Assembly (NCBI GenBank): GCA_030648675.1
Contig: JAUSGV010000058.1
Span: 1 to 5,114, forward strand
Direction of reading: 5' to 3'
Length of the DNA: 5,114 nt
Source: Dehalococcoidales bacterium
GTDB lineage: Bacteria; Chloroflexota; Dehalococcoidia; Dehalococcoidales; UBA2162
Under the pieces are notes generated by a model. That model did no database searches, was not told the origin of the DNA, and saw only the letters and a list, made by a program, of their open reading frames with translations. How positions within the stretch are numbered: position 1 is the first letter of the stretch; the number at the start of each line of letters is the position of its first letter. This document shows, in pieces, positions 1 to 5,079 of the stretch. The position numbers and the translations under genes were made by a program.

Positions 1-189
1 TCAGATGACCCAACATTCAAGATGCTCATCGAGCACGCGCAAACAATGTATGCGCGAACAGTCACAAACCAATACGGCCAGGAAAAGCGCGAATGGGAGT
101 CGACTACCGGCGTCGACCACGCATGGCATGCGCTCCTGTACTGGCACGTCGCTTTCAAAAAAAGACTCAAGTATGAACCAAATAGCTGA
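1..189 (+). CDS. C-terminal end of a phage terminase large subunit-like protein (partial)
   Basis: This is an open frame from the window edge to a TGA at 187-189, giving the last 62 residues of a gene that begins outside. The segment G37-V-D-H-A-W-H-A-L-L-Y47 matches the pattern at the end of terminase large subunit nuclease domains. There an Asp that completes the RNase H-like metal site is followed by a helix of the type D-[DH]-x-x-[DH]-A-L-x-Y. The tail ends in a basic stretch (FKKRLK). Terminase large subunits package phage DNA with an N-terminal ATPase and a C-terminal nuclease. Only the last part of the nuclease domain could be in view, so the call rests on one motif plus the phage-type small gene that follows. 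It could be prophage, a phage remnant or a domesticated copy. An unrelated protein with a similar helix is not excluded. Confidence 0.45.
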   Translation, partial: SDDPTFKMLIEHAQTMYARTVTNQYGQEKREWESTTGVDHAWHALLYWHVAFKKRLKYEPNS

Positions 190-400
190 CAAAAAAATAA
201 CGAATTCTACCTCGGAAGAACAAGCTCTTCTGCTTGTGGAAATCGCCAAAGACTTGGCGGCCGTCGAGGAGGAGGGCTTCGGTCGTATCGTGATTGAAGT
301 TAAGAACCACCGGATCGTTAACTGGTGGAAGGTATCCTCCCGAACTGCACGAGGTTTTTGGCGTAAATTACGTGGAAGCGTGGATCATTTGACTTCGTAG
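173..400 (+). CDS. Small DUF2292 (YezG-like) protein, 75 aa
   Basis: This small protein has an acidic helical N-terminal half followed by the core GFGRIVIEVKNHRIVNW (about residues 36-52). That core is a beta-hairpin pattern typical of DUF2292/YezG-like proteins (G-x-[VI]-x-[IV]-x-[IV]-x-[DN]-x-R-[IV]-[VI]). The function of this family is unknown to me, and members are often found in prophage and mobile regions. After the core comes a basic, Trp-containing tail of about 20 residues (WRKL near the end), longer than the short family form. The ATG at 173 overlaps the upstream gene by 17 bases, which suggests translational coupling, and no Shine-Dalgarno sequence precedes it. The same frame is open back to base 5, but that part lies inside the upstream coding frame and is not likely to be used. 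The family call is moderately secure; no function should be inferred. Confidence 0.6.
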   Translation: MNQIADKKITNSTSEEQALLLVEIAKDLAAVEEEGFGRIVIEVKNHRIVNWWKVSSRTARGFWRKLRGSVDHLTS

Positions 401-441
401 AAACCTTGGTCAATGTTGTGTTGCGGATGGATGAATGGCCT

Positions 442-474
442 TTAGAAAATCCTTAGAAAATGTTTAGGAAATCC
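442..474 (+). repeat. Three tandem 11-bp direct repeats, candidate response-regulator operator
   Basis: Three consecutive 11-bp units are read directly: TTAGAAAATCC (442-452), TTAGAAAATGT (453-463) and TTAGGAAATCC (464-474). The core TTAG[AG]AAAT is identical except for one base, and the phase is exactly 11 bp. Known biology: OmpR/PhoB-type winged-helix regulators bind head-to-tail on direct repeats with 11-bp spacing, usually just upstream of or across the -35 region. The array lies 22 bases before a possible -10 element that lacks a recognisable -35, as expected of an activator-dependent promoter. An OmpR-family regulator is encoded in this window at 4414-5079. That it binds here is an inference. 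Confidence 0.6.
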
Positions 475-495
475 TATTGCTCCACGAGCGAAAAT

Positions 496-501
496 TACTA
501 T
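496..501 (+). promoter_or_regulatory. Possible -10 element of the 683-2050 operon
   Basis: TACTAT matches the TATAAT consensus at four of six positions. No recognisable -35 sits 16-18 bases upstream (CCTATT at the 17-bp position). It is proposed mainly because it follows the 11-bp repeat array at a spacing typical of activator-dependent promoters. A different start site is quite possible. Confidence 0.25.
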
Positions 502-517
502 GCAATGCCAAACTGCC

Positions 518-554
518 CGCAATCTGACTAACCTTCCAAATACGCAGATTAGCG
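518..554 (+). other. Potential stem-loop in the leader of the 683 gene
   Basis: CGCAATCTG (518-526) can pair with CAGATT-A-GCG (545-554), giving nine base pairs with one bulged A and an 18-base loop. An outer helix CTGCC (513-517) with GGCAG (564-568) could extend it across an internal loop. No T-run follows, so it is not a simple terminator. It may be an mRNA leader structure; no covariation can be tested from one sequence. Confidence 0.3.
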
Positions 555-604
555 GAGAATTTTGGCAGGGCATAAAGCCATCCAAGGAAAACGGTTCTTG
601 CCCG

Positions 605-629
605 GTCTTGCACGATTGGATTGCAAGAC
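605..629 (+). other. Perfect 8-bp inverted repeat in the leader of the 683 gene
   Basis: GTCTTGCA (605-612) and TGCAAGAC (622-629) are perfect reverse complements separated by nine bases. The RNA could form a hairpin about 50 bases upstream of the start codon. The same DNA could also be an operator for a dimeric repressor. There is no U-tract, so termination is unlikely. Confidence 0.35.
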
Positions 630-682
630 GGTAAGGGAGGTCGACTGGAGCCGAGGTAAATTAAAAACGCATAAAGGAATTT

Positions 683-1504
683 ATGGCAAAAAAACAATTC
701 GTCATCGGAGCAAGCGCGCTAGCAATTGTCTTCGGTCTCGCTCTCGGCGTAACGAGTGGCTTTACGTTCAGTAAGGGTTCTCCGGTATCGGCACAAGTCC
801 AACCGGATAATTCTGCTGTAGCGGGCCCTCACACTAACGCCGCAATCGAGTCCATCAAAGCAGAGCTAGACAGCGTCACTCAATACGAATCGGCATATGG
901 CTGCTTGACCTTCGGTCGAGGTGGCCAGTCTGAATTCTGCGGAGCATCAAAAGAGCGCGTAGGGACACTAGAGAACAAGCTTACTGAAGAAGTTCATAAG
1001 CTTGAACTTTCTAGTCGTTCATCTGAAGCACTCGCCCAAGTAAAGAGCAACATCGAATCTCTCGCTGAGAGGAAAGCCGATGTTACCTTTGAGGGCACCT
1101 CCGCGAATCCCTACACCAATGCCGTCAAACGTATTGAGCAGTGGCAGGATGACAAAGGGTTCTTGTACATCGTCAACCCAACGAACAACACCGTTGTTCA
1201 ATTCGGGCCTGGCCCTGGTAGCAAGATTTCCTTCGAACGCAACGGAAGCAAGAGTCTTCCTCAGTCAGAGCTTAAAGCAATGGCAGAGGAATATCTCTCG
1301 AAGCATGTTGCAGACTTCGGCTCAGTCAAAGCTAACTTTAGCTTCCGACAGATGTCAAAGCCTGGCAGCGTCAGCTACGCTTTCCGCTGGGAGGATAAGT
1401 CCAAACCTCAGGGTGAGGACGTGACTCCGTTCGTTCAGATCGTCCTGTCGCCGGTGGGTGAGGTCATGAGCTTCAACGACGTGCGTAGCCTATATTCCAA
1501 CTAA
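683..1504 (+). CDS. Exported protein with CX11C helical motif and PepSY-like C-terminus (paralog of the 2211 gene)
   Basis: The family is not one I recognise. The 273-aa product has a short basic N-terminus and a hydrophobic stretch at about residues 6-28. A possible signal peptidase I site follows A37 (VSA-Q); otherwise the stretch is an uncleaved anchor. Residues 53-110 look like two helices around a cysteine motif: QYE (67-69), then YGC with C74, GQ, and FCG with C86, followed by SKERV. The two cysteines could form a disulfide that clamps a helical hairpin. The last 80 residues (ELKAMAEEYLSKH, then YAFRWED, then a beta segment VQIVLSPVGEV and a short tail) resemble the helix-plus-sheet order of PepSY/YcdB-like domains, which is a weak structural guess. 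The motif and the C-terminal layout recur in the protein at 2211-3104, so the two are diverged paralogs. The start is supported by AAAGGA at 673-678, four bases before the ATG. It lies 6 bases before the next gene. It probably acts outside the cytoplasmic membrane; its partner is unknown. Confidence 0.85.
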   Translation: MAKKQFVIGASALAIVFGLALGVTSGFTFSKGSPVSAQVQPDNSAVAGPHTNAAIESIKAELDSVTQYESAYGCLTFGRGGQSEFCGASKERVGTLENKLTEEVHKLELSSRSSEALAQVKSNIESLAERKADVTFEGTSANPYTNAVKRIEQWQDDKGFLYIVNPTNNTVVQFGPGPGSKISFERNGSKSLPQSELKAMAEEYLSKHVADFGSVKANFSFRQMSKPGSVSYAFRWEDKSKPQGEDVTPFVQIVLSPVGEVMSFNDVRSLYSN

Positions 1505-1510
1505 CACACT

Positions 1511-2050
1511 ATGAAGAAAACACTCTTACGAGTCGCGCCTTTCCTCATGGCTGTTGTCATGTTGGGGTCGTTTGCAGGCGTCGCGTCGGCTCAGACTTAC
1601 ATTCACGCTAACGGTGGTTCGTATTGGTCACAAAGTGGCTCTGGCTGGAACTCGATCAACAATGACGGGTACTGTGTCAGTGGTCGCGGGCCGTGCGGGT
1701 CGAGCCTCTGGTATCTGCAGTGGAATTACAACACGAGCGGATGCGGGGCGGATGCGAATTCGACCTACACAATGGCATCGGTAGTCGGCTACAATGGCGA
1801 CACCTATGCTTGGATCGATAGCTCAACTGGAAATATGTACGGAGCCGATTATCTCGTCACATACAATTACGCCAGTAGCTACGCCTCCACAGTTGACCAA
1901 AGTGCGTACTACGAAGCATGGGCAACCATCGCGCTCGATAAGTACCGCACCTCGAACGTCCAACATAGCGACGGCTGGGGTGCCGCATATGCCTGCAACG
2001 GCGTGAGCGGTCTTCAAGTCGAATTCGACGAGGTCAAACTGGAAATCTAG
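1511..2050 (+). CDS. Secreted Tyr/Gly/Ser-rich protein, weak golvesin-like beta-sandwich signature
   Basis: The 179-aa product has a textbook Sec signal peptide: KK at 2-3, R7, a hydrophobic core at about 8-24 and an ASA-Q cleavage site after A27. The mature part of about 152 residues is rich in Tyr, Trp, Gly, Ser and Asn and alternates in a beta-strand manner. It has four cysteines (C55, C62, C78, C162), enough for two disulfides. The order YAWID (99-103), GADYLVTYNY (111-120), STVDQ (126-130), EAW (135-137) and FDEVKL (172-177) resembles golvesin-type C-terminal domains (WxP, AxYxV, VDQ, W, then a final DxV strand). These occur on cell-surface and carbohydrate-associated proteins. The likeness is a low-confidence reading, and a family-specific unknown protein is equally possible. 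No Shine-Dalgarno sequence precedes the ATG, which lies 6 bases after the previous stop, so translation is probably coupled. The gene ends 47 bases before an intrinsic terminator. Expected location: cell surface or medium. Confidence 0.8.
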   Translation: MKKTLLRVAPFLMAVVMLGSFAGVASAQTYIHANGGSYWSQSGSGWNSINNDGYCVSGRGPCGSSLWYLQWNYNTSGCGADANSTYTMASVVGYNGDTYAWIDSSTGNMYGADYLVTYNYASSYASTVDQSAYYEAWATIALDKYRTSNVQHSDGWGAAYACNGVSGLQVEFDEVKLEI

Positions 2051-2097
2051 CTAGGCATCCTGACCGATAGTCAGATCGGCATTTGGAAGCATAGCTA

Positions 2098-2129
2098 AAA
2101 GGGGCTCCCGCCAATCCGGGGGCCTCTTT
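2098..2129 (+). terminator. Intrinsic terminator after the 683-2050 operon
   Basis: AAAGGGGCTCCCG (2098-2110) pairs over its full 13 positions with CGGGGGCCTCTTT (2117-2129), counting two G-T pairs, around a six-base loop CCAATC. The stem is GC-rich, begins in A residues and ends in TTT, followed by the T-rich AGTTAT. A smaller hairpin (CCGAT at 2064-2068 with ATCGG at 2075-2079) lies just upstream. The terminator separates the exported-protein pair from the promoter of the next operon. Confidence 0.85.
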
Positions 2130-2143
2130 AGTTATCCACTAGT

Positions 2144-2163
2144 CAAAACATGACAAAACAGGA
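2144..2163 (+). repeat. Tandem 10-bp repeat overlapping the -35 of the second promoter
   Basis: CAAAACATGA (2144-2153) is followed directly by CAAAACAGGA (2154-2163), nine of ten bases identical. The pair covers the -35 hexamer, where a bound protein would affect polymerase. It may be an operator or simple A-rich sequence; only the position argues for function. Confidence 0.35.
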
Positions 2164-2178
2164 CAGATAGGGTATACT
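2150..2178 (+). promoter_or_regulatory. Sigma70-type promoter of the 2211-5079 operon
   Basis: The -35 is ATGACA (2150-2155, five of six to TTGACA) and the -10 is TATACT (2173-2178, five of six to TATAAT), with an optimal 17-base spacer. It lies just after the terminator of the previous operon. The predicted RNA start, near 2185, is about 25 bases before the preferred start codon at 2211. No equally good promoter was noticed before the downstream genes, which are spaced 1-4 bases apart, so this promoter probably serves all four. Confidence 0.75.
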
Positions 2179-2210
2179 GAAAATAAGCCGAAATGAAAGG
2201 CCAAATTAAT

Positions 2211-3104
2211 ATGCTATTTACTCCAAAACCACAACATACGAAAATCCTTTTAGGAATCTTTGGCATTGCAGCAGTAGCTGGCATTGCCATTTTTATTAAT
2301 ACGAAAACAGGAAACGACACTCAAACCGTTGTGTCTGACAAAAGTCTAAGTGCGGAAGAACTTCAACAAGAGATGTCCCGGATCGCCCAGTACGAATTCG
2401 AACATGGATGCGTTGAGAAGAACGAGCGTGGCCAAGATGTTTTCTGCGGCGAATCGAAAGAAAAGGTAGATGCTGCTGAAGCACGATATAACGCTGCAGT
2501 GAAAGCATCGACAATGCCAGAAAGCGCAACCGCGAAGGCTGATGCTGAAGCGATCAAGAAATTTATGGGGGACACTGCCTTCGAGGTGGAATATTCCCGC
2601 AGCCAATCTCCTGCGAACTTTAGCGTGGGAGTGTTAACAAAACTTTCGGATCAGGGCGATGAGCGCATTGATACGCCGCAAGCGTGGAAGCGGACAGTAA
2701 ATATTTACAGAGCAACCCAAGAAATTGATGGAACTTGCCAAGTCTACGAGTATGAAGTGTATCCAAAGACTCACGATATTGTGGAAGTGCGCGTAGTCTA
2801 TCCTGAAAACTATCAAGGTAAATGCACGAAAGGCGATCTGTTCTCTCCTAAGATTCCGGAAGCCAAAATAAAAGAGGTCGGTCAATCGTATCTCAAAAAT
2901 CTTGGGCTTAAACAATCGCTTACAGTCACCCCCGTTGACGATATGAGTCGATGGCAATGGAAGTGGCAAGATGCGAACTATAAGCTTCCGGAGGGAGTCG
3001 TCGGCAGGTCGGCCGTCGATTCAAAACCCACAATAAGATTATTTATTTCAAGCGCCGGAAAATTGCTTCAATACAACAACACGGTCGCGCTATTTGAGAA
3101 TTAA
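2211..3104 (+). CDS. Membrane-anchored extracytoplasmic protein with CX11C motif (paralog of the 683 gene)
   Basis: The family is not recognised. From the preferred start the product is 297 aa, with a basic N-terminus (PKPQHTK), one membrane segment at about residues 12-30 and no obvious cleavage site, so it is probably anchored with its bulk outside. The helical cysteine motif is shared with the protein at 683-1504: AQYE, HGC (C67), RGQ, FCG (C79), SKEKV, with the same 11 residues between cysteines. A middle domain of about 100 residues with C176 and C205 has no clear counterpart in the paralog. The end repeats the helix (AKIKEVGQSYLKN), WQWKW, then a strand before a short Asn-containing tail, matching YAFRW and the last strand of the paralog. 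The frame is also open from an ATG at 2193. I prefer 2211 because GAAAGG (2195-2200) lies 10 bases before it, whereas 2193 would leave only about 8 bases of leader without a ribosome site. It is the first gene of the second operon. Confidence 0.85.
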   Translation: MLFTPKPQHTKILLGIFGIAAVAGIAIFINTKTGNDTQTVVSDKSLSAEELQQEMSRIAQYEFEHGCVEKNERGQDVFCGESKEKVDAAEARYNAAVKASTMPESATAKADAEAIKKFMGDTAFEVEYSRSQSPANFSVGVLTKLSDQGDERIDTPQAWKRTVNIYRATQEIDGTCQVYEYEVYPKTHDIVEVRVVYPENYQGKCTKGDLFSPKIPEAKIKEVGQSYLKNLGLKQSLTVTPVDDMSRWQWKWQDANYKLPEGVVGRSAVDSKPTIRLFISSAGKLLQYNNTVALFEN

Positions 3105-3105
3105 T

Positions 3106-3288
3106 ATGAACAAAAAAATCCCAAAAGATTACCTTACAGCCAAAGAAGCCGCCGCTGTCCTTCGTGTGAGCGAACGGACAATCATGCGATACATTAAAAA
3201 CAAACGATTGCTCGCCACCAAAATAGGTCAATGGCGAATTAAAAAAACGGACATTGACCGTCTGGTAAAAGCAAGTAGTAATAAATAA
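3106..3288 (+). CDS. Excisionase-family helix-turn-helix DNA-binding protein, 60 aa
   Basis: This is a small MerR-like/excisionase-type winged helix (HTH_17 family). The sequence LTAKEAAAVLRVSERTIMRY (10-29) is the helix-turn-helix. IKNKRLLATKIGQWRI (30-45) is the wing with the usual G-x-W-R-I, and KKTDIDRLVK is the closing helix. The protein is little more than the domain, so it could be a transcription regulator, a recombination directionality factor or a helper of another DNA-binding protein. No integrase or recombinase lies nearby, which makes a regulatory role more likely than excision. The ATG begins one base after the stop of the upstream gene. A TTG at 3094 in the same frame would overlap that gene by 11 bases and is less likely. 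There is only a weak GAGAA before the ATG. It shares the operon with MltG (4-base gap) and the response regulator. Confidence 0.85.
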   Translation: MNKKIPKDYLTAKEAAAVLRVSERTIMRYIKNKRLLATKIGQWRIKKTDIDRLVKASSNK

Positions 3289-3292
3289 CTTT

Positions 3293-4411
3293 ATGACAGA
3301 TCAATTTTTATCCAATACACCGCCATCACGATTCAGTTTTTTGAAGACAAAGCGTGCCATTGCCGTTGGGGTTGGCATGGCAATCATAGCTGTGGGAGCA
3401 CTAGCGTGGTACGTCTTGTACAACAGTCAGTTTGCCGCTCCGCAGGCGCAGGCGGAACTGGAACAATTCACAATGCCACTGGGTTCTGGCGACTTTAAGG
3501 ATCTCTCAGCGTTGCTCAAAGAAAAAGGATTCATCAAAAGTGAAGCAGGATTCAAAATCGCTTATTTCAAAACAAACGGAATTGGCGTAGCAGCGACAAC
3601 CTGCGTGGACTGTTTCGTCCCTGGTGCTTACAAAATTTCCAAGAGTATGACGGCTTGGCAGGTAGCCGAGACTTTCAAAGAGGGGCCTTATATGAAATGG
3701 ATCGTGATTCCGGAAGGGCTTCGCAAAGAGCAGATTGCAGAAATTCTCGCTAATCAGCTTGGGTGGAGCGAAGATGCAGAAAAGAAATGGGTCACTACTT
3801 ATACGTCAATGAATTACGATGAGATTGAAGGTCTGTATTTCCCCGACACTTACCTGATCCCGGTCGACGAAGAACCGCTGAAGGTGGCCGACAGATTGCG
3901 CGCAAAGTTTAACGAGAAGCTTCAGCCTTATACCCAGGAGGCTCTCAAACAGAACATCAAATGGACAACGGCACTCAAGCTCGCTTCAATCGTGCAAAGA
4001 GAAGCGGCCGGCAAGGATGACATGTCTCTCATCGCTGGCATCCTGTGGAATCGTCTGCTCAAAGACATGAAGCTCGAAGTCGATGTCACCGTGCAATATG
4101 TTCGAGATGATCAGATTCACTACGGCGAGGCACGATATGACAAGCAGCCAGGTAGCTATAACACCGAAGGCACCTGGTGGACGCCGATCAAATCGGAAGA
4201 CAAAGATATTCCTTCGCCTTATAACACCTATCGAAACAAAGGGCTGCCTCCTCACCCGATCGACAACCCTGGCATCGACGCAATCAAAGCGGTGCTTTAT
4301 CCGGAAGAAACGGAATGCATGTTTTATCTCCACGACAAATCAAAGACCATCCATTGCGCTAAAACCTTCGAAGAACATAAGGCAAATATTGCAACTTATT
4401 TAAGTGACTAA
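3293..4411 (+). CDS. mltG: Endolytic peptidoglycan transglycosylase MltG (YceG-like)
   Basis: MltG cuts nascent glycan strands inside the chain at the outer face of the cytoplasmic membrane and is thought to set strand length. This 372-aa protein has the family layout: a cytoplasmic N-terminus, one membrane helix at about 21-43, a LysM-like part (GAYKISKSMTAWQVAETFKEG, 111-131), IPEGLRKEQIAEIL (139-152) and the catalytic domain. Family landmarks are EGLYFPDTY (179-187), ASIVQREA with the likely catalytic Glu237, NRL (253-255), LEVDVTVQY (261-269), SPYNTY (308-313) and GLPPHPI (317-323). All expected motifs are present, so it should be active. Two cysteine pairs lie on the outer side, C104-x2-C107 just before the LysM-like part and C342/C355 near the end; I do not know these as usual family features. 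The start is 4 bases after the HTH gene with no ribosome site, and the stop is 2 bases before the response regulator. Confidence 0.95.
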   Translation: MTDQFLSNTPPSRFSFLKTKRAIAVGVGMAIIAVGALAWYVLYNSQFAAPQAQAELEQFTMPLGSGDFKDLSALLKEKGFIKSEAGFKIAYFKTNGIGVAATTCVDCFVPGAYKISKSMTAWQVAETFKEGPYMKWIVIPEGLRKEQIAEILANQLGWSEDAEKKWVTTYTSMNYDEIEGLYFPDTYLIPVDEEPLKVADRLRAKFNEKLQPYTQEALKQNIKWTTALKLASIVQREAAGKDDMSLIAGILWNRLLKDMKLEVDVTVQYVRDDQIHYGEARYDKQPGSYNTEGTWWTPIKSEDKDIPSPYNTYRNKGLPPHPIDNPGIDAIKAVLYPEETECMFYLHDKSKTIHCAKTFEEHKANIATYLSD

Positions 4412-4413
4412 TT

Positions 4414-5079
4414 ATGAATCTCCTTATCGTAGAGGACGACAAAGAAACATTGGAATTCCTGAAGCCTTCTCTGATGGCCGAGGGGTTCGTCGTCGACGTA
4501 GCCGAGGATGGAGAGGCCGGATCTTATAAGGGGAAAACAAACGACTATGATCTTATTATTTTGGATATTGGTTTGCCACGAAAAAACGGGCGACAAGTTT
4601 GTTCCGAGATTCGGTCAGCAGGTAAGAGCATGCCCATACTTATACTTTCGGTAAAGGGTGAAATTGAGACGAAAGTAGACCTTCTAAGTATCGGGGCGGA
4701 TGATTATATTACGAAGCCGTTTTCATACGTTGAACTGGCGGCAAGAGTGAGAGCATTAATGCGCCGACCAGATAAAATGGAGGATGAAATTTTTCGCGTG
4801 GACGACATAGAACTCAACTTGCCAAAGCGATCTGTTCACCGGGCAGGCAAGGAAGTGCATCTGGCTCCAAAAGAATTTTTCCTTTTAGAGTTTTTGTTAC
4901 GAAATCGAGGACGGGTGCTCACACGGCAGACAATCCTGGAACATGTTTGGGATATGAATGCCGACTTGTTTACCAATACCGTTGAGACGCATGTCACGAT
5001 CCTCAGACGGAAGCTGAAAGGTAAGAGCAAAGATGATTTTATAAGGACTGTTTCCGGTACCGGGTACGTAATTGATTGA
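4414..5079 (+). CDS. OmpR/PhoB-family two-component response regulator
   Basis: This is a complete 221-aa regulator. The receiver domain (1-118) has the acidic pocket E7-D8-D9, the phospho-acceptor D51 in LIILDIGLPRKNG, S79 at the Thr/Ser switch position, Y98 at the aromatic switch and K101-P102. The C-terminal winged-helix domain (about 125-221) has LAPKEFFLLEFLLRNRGRVLTR, then VWD, the recognition helix TNTVETHVTILRRKL (187-201) and the final RTVSGTGYVID wing. Phosphorylation should promote dimers that bind head-to-tail direct repeats. The gene starts 2 bases after mltG with no clear ribosome site, so translation is probably coupled. No histidine kinase is seen in the remaining 35 bases; it may lie just downstream or elsewhere. 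The 11-bp repeats at 442-474 have the geometry expected for such a protein, which makes them a candidate target. Sub-family names (PhoP, CpxR and others) cannot be assigned. Confidence 0.93.
   Translation: MNLLIVEDDKETLEFLKPSLMAEGFVVDVAEDGEAGSYKGKTNDYDLIILDIGLPRKNGRQVCSEIRSAGKSMPILILSVKGEIETKVDLLSIGADDYITKPFSYVELAARVRALMRRPDKMEDEIFRVDDIELNLPKRSVHRAGKEVHLAPKEFFLLEFLLRNRGRVLTRQTILEHVWDMNADLFTNTVETHVTILRRKLKGKSKDDFIRTVSGTGYVID

Larger units (their letters stand above)
401..682 (+). other. Intergenic region: repeat array, possible promoter and structured leader
   Basis: This 282-base stretch has no convincing gene. In order it holds a weak imperfect inverted repeat straddling the upstream stop (CATTTGAC at 386-393 with GTCAATG at 409-415, no T-run), three tandem 11-bp repeats (442-474), a possible -10 hexamer (496-501), two potential stem-loops (518-554 and 605-629) and the ribosome binding site of the gene at 683. 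Its length and layout suggest a regulated promoter with a 5' leader of about 170-180 bases. No riboswitch class, tRNA or known RNA family was recognised in it. Confidence 0.6.

Noticed and set aside
386..415. Imperfect inverted repeat (CATTTGAC with GTCAATG) as a terminator for the 173-400 gene.
   Set aside because: Only seven pairs with a bulge, AT-rich, a 15-base loop and no T-run.
591..603. GGTTCTTGCCC, which at first looks like a tRNA T-arm.
   Set aside because: It lacks the GTTCRA core, and no acceptor stem or D-arm can be placed around it.
500..634. A 44-codon open frame (begins MQCQTARNLTN, ends HDWIARR) in the leader region.
   Set aside because: Its ATG overlaps the proposed -10, it has no ribosome site, it spans both inverted repeats, and its product resembles nothing I know. 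It could only be real if transcription comes from further upstream.
3106..3288. Reading the HTH gene as a phage excisionase at a mobile-element edge.
   Set aside because: No integrase, attachment-site repeat or other mobile gene is near, and it sits tightly inside an operon with mltG.
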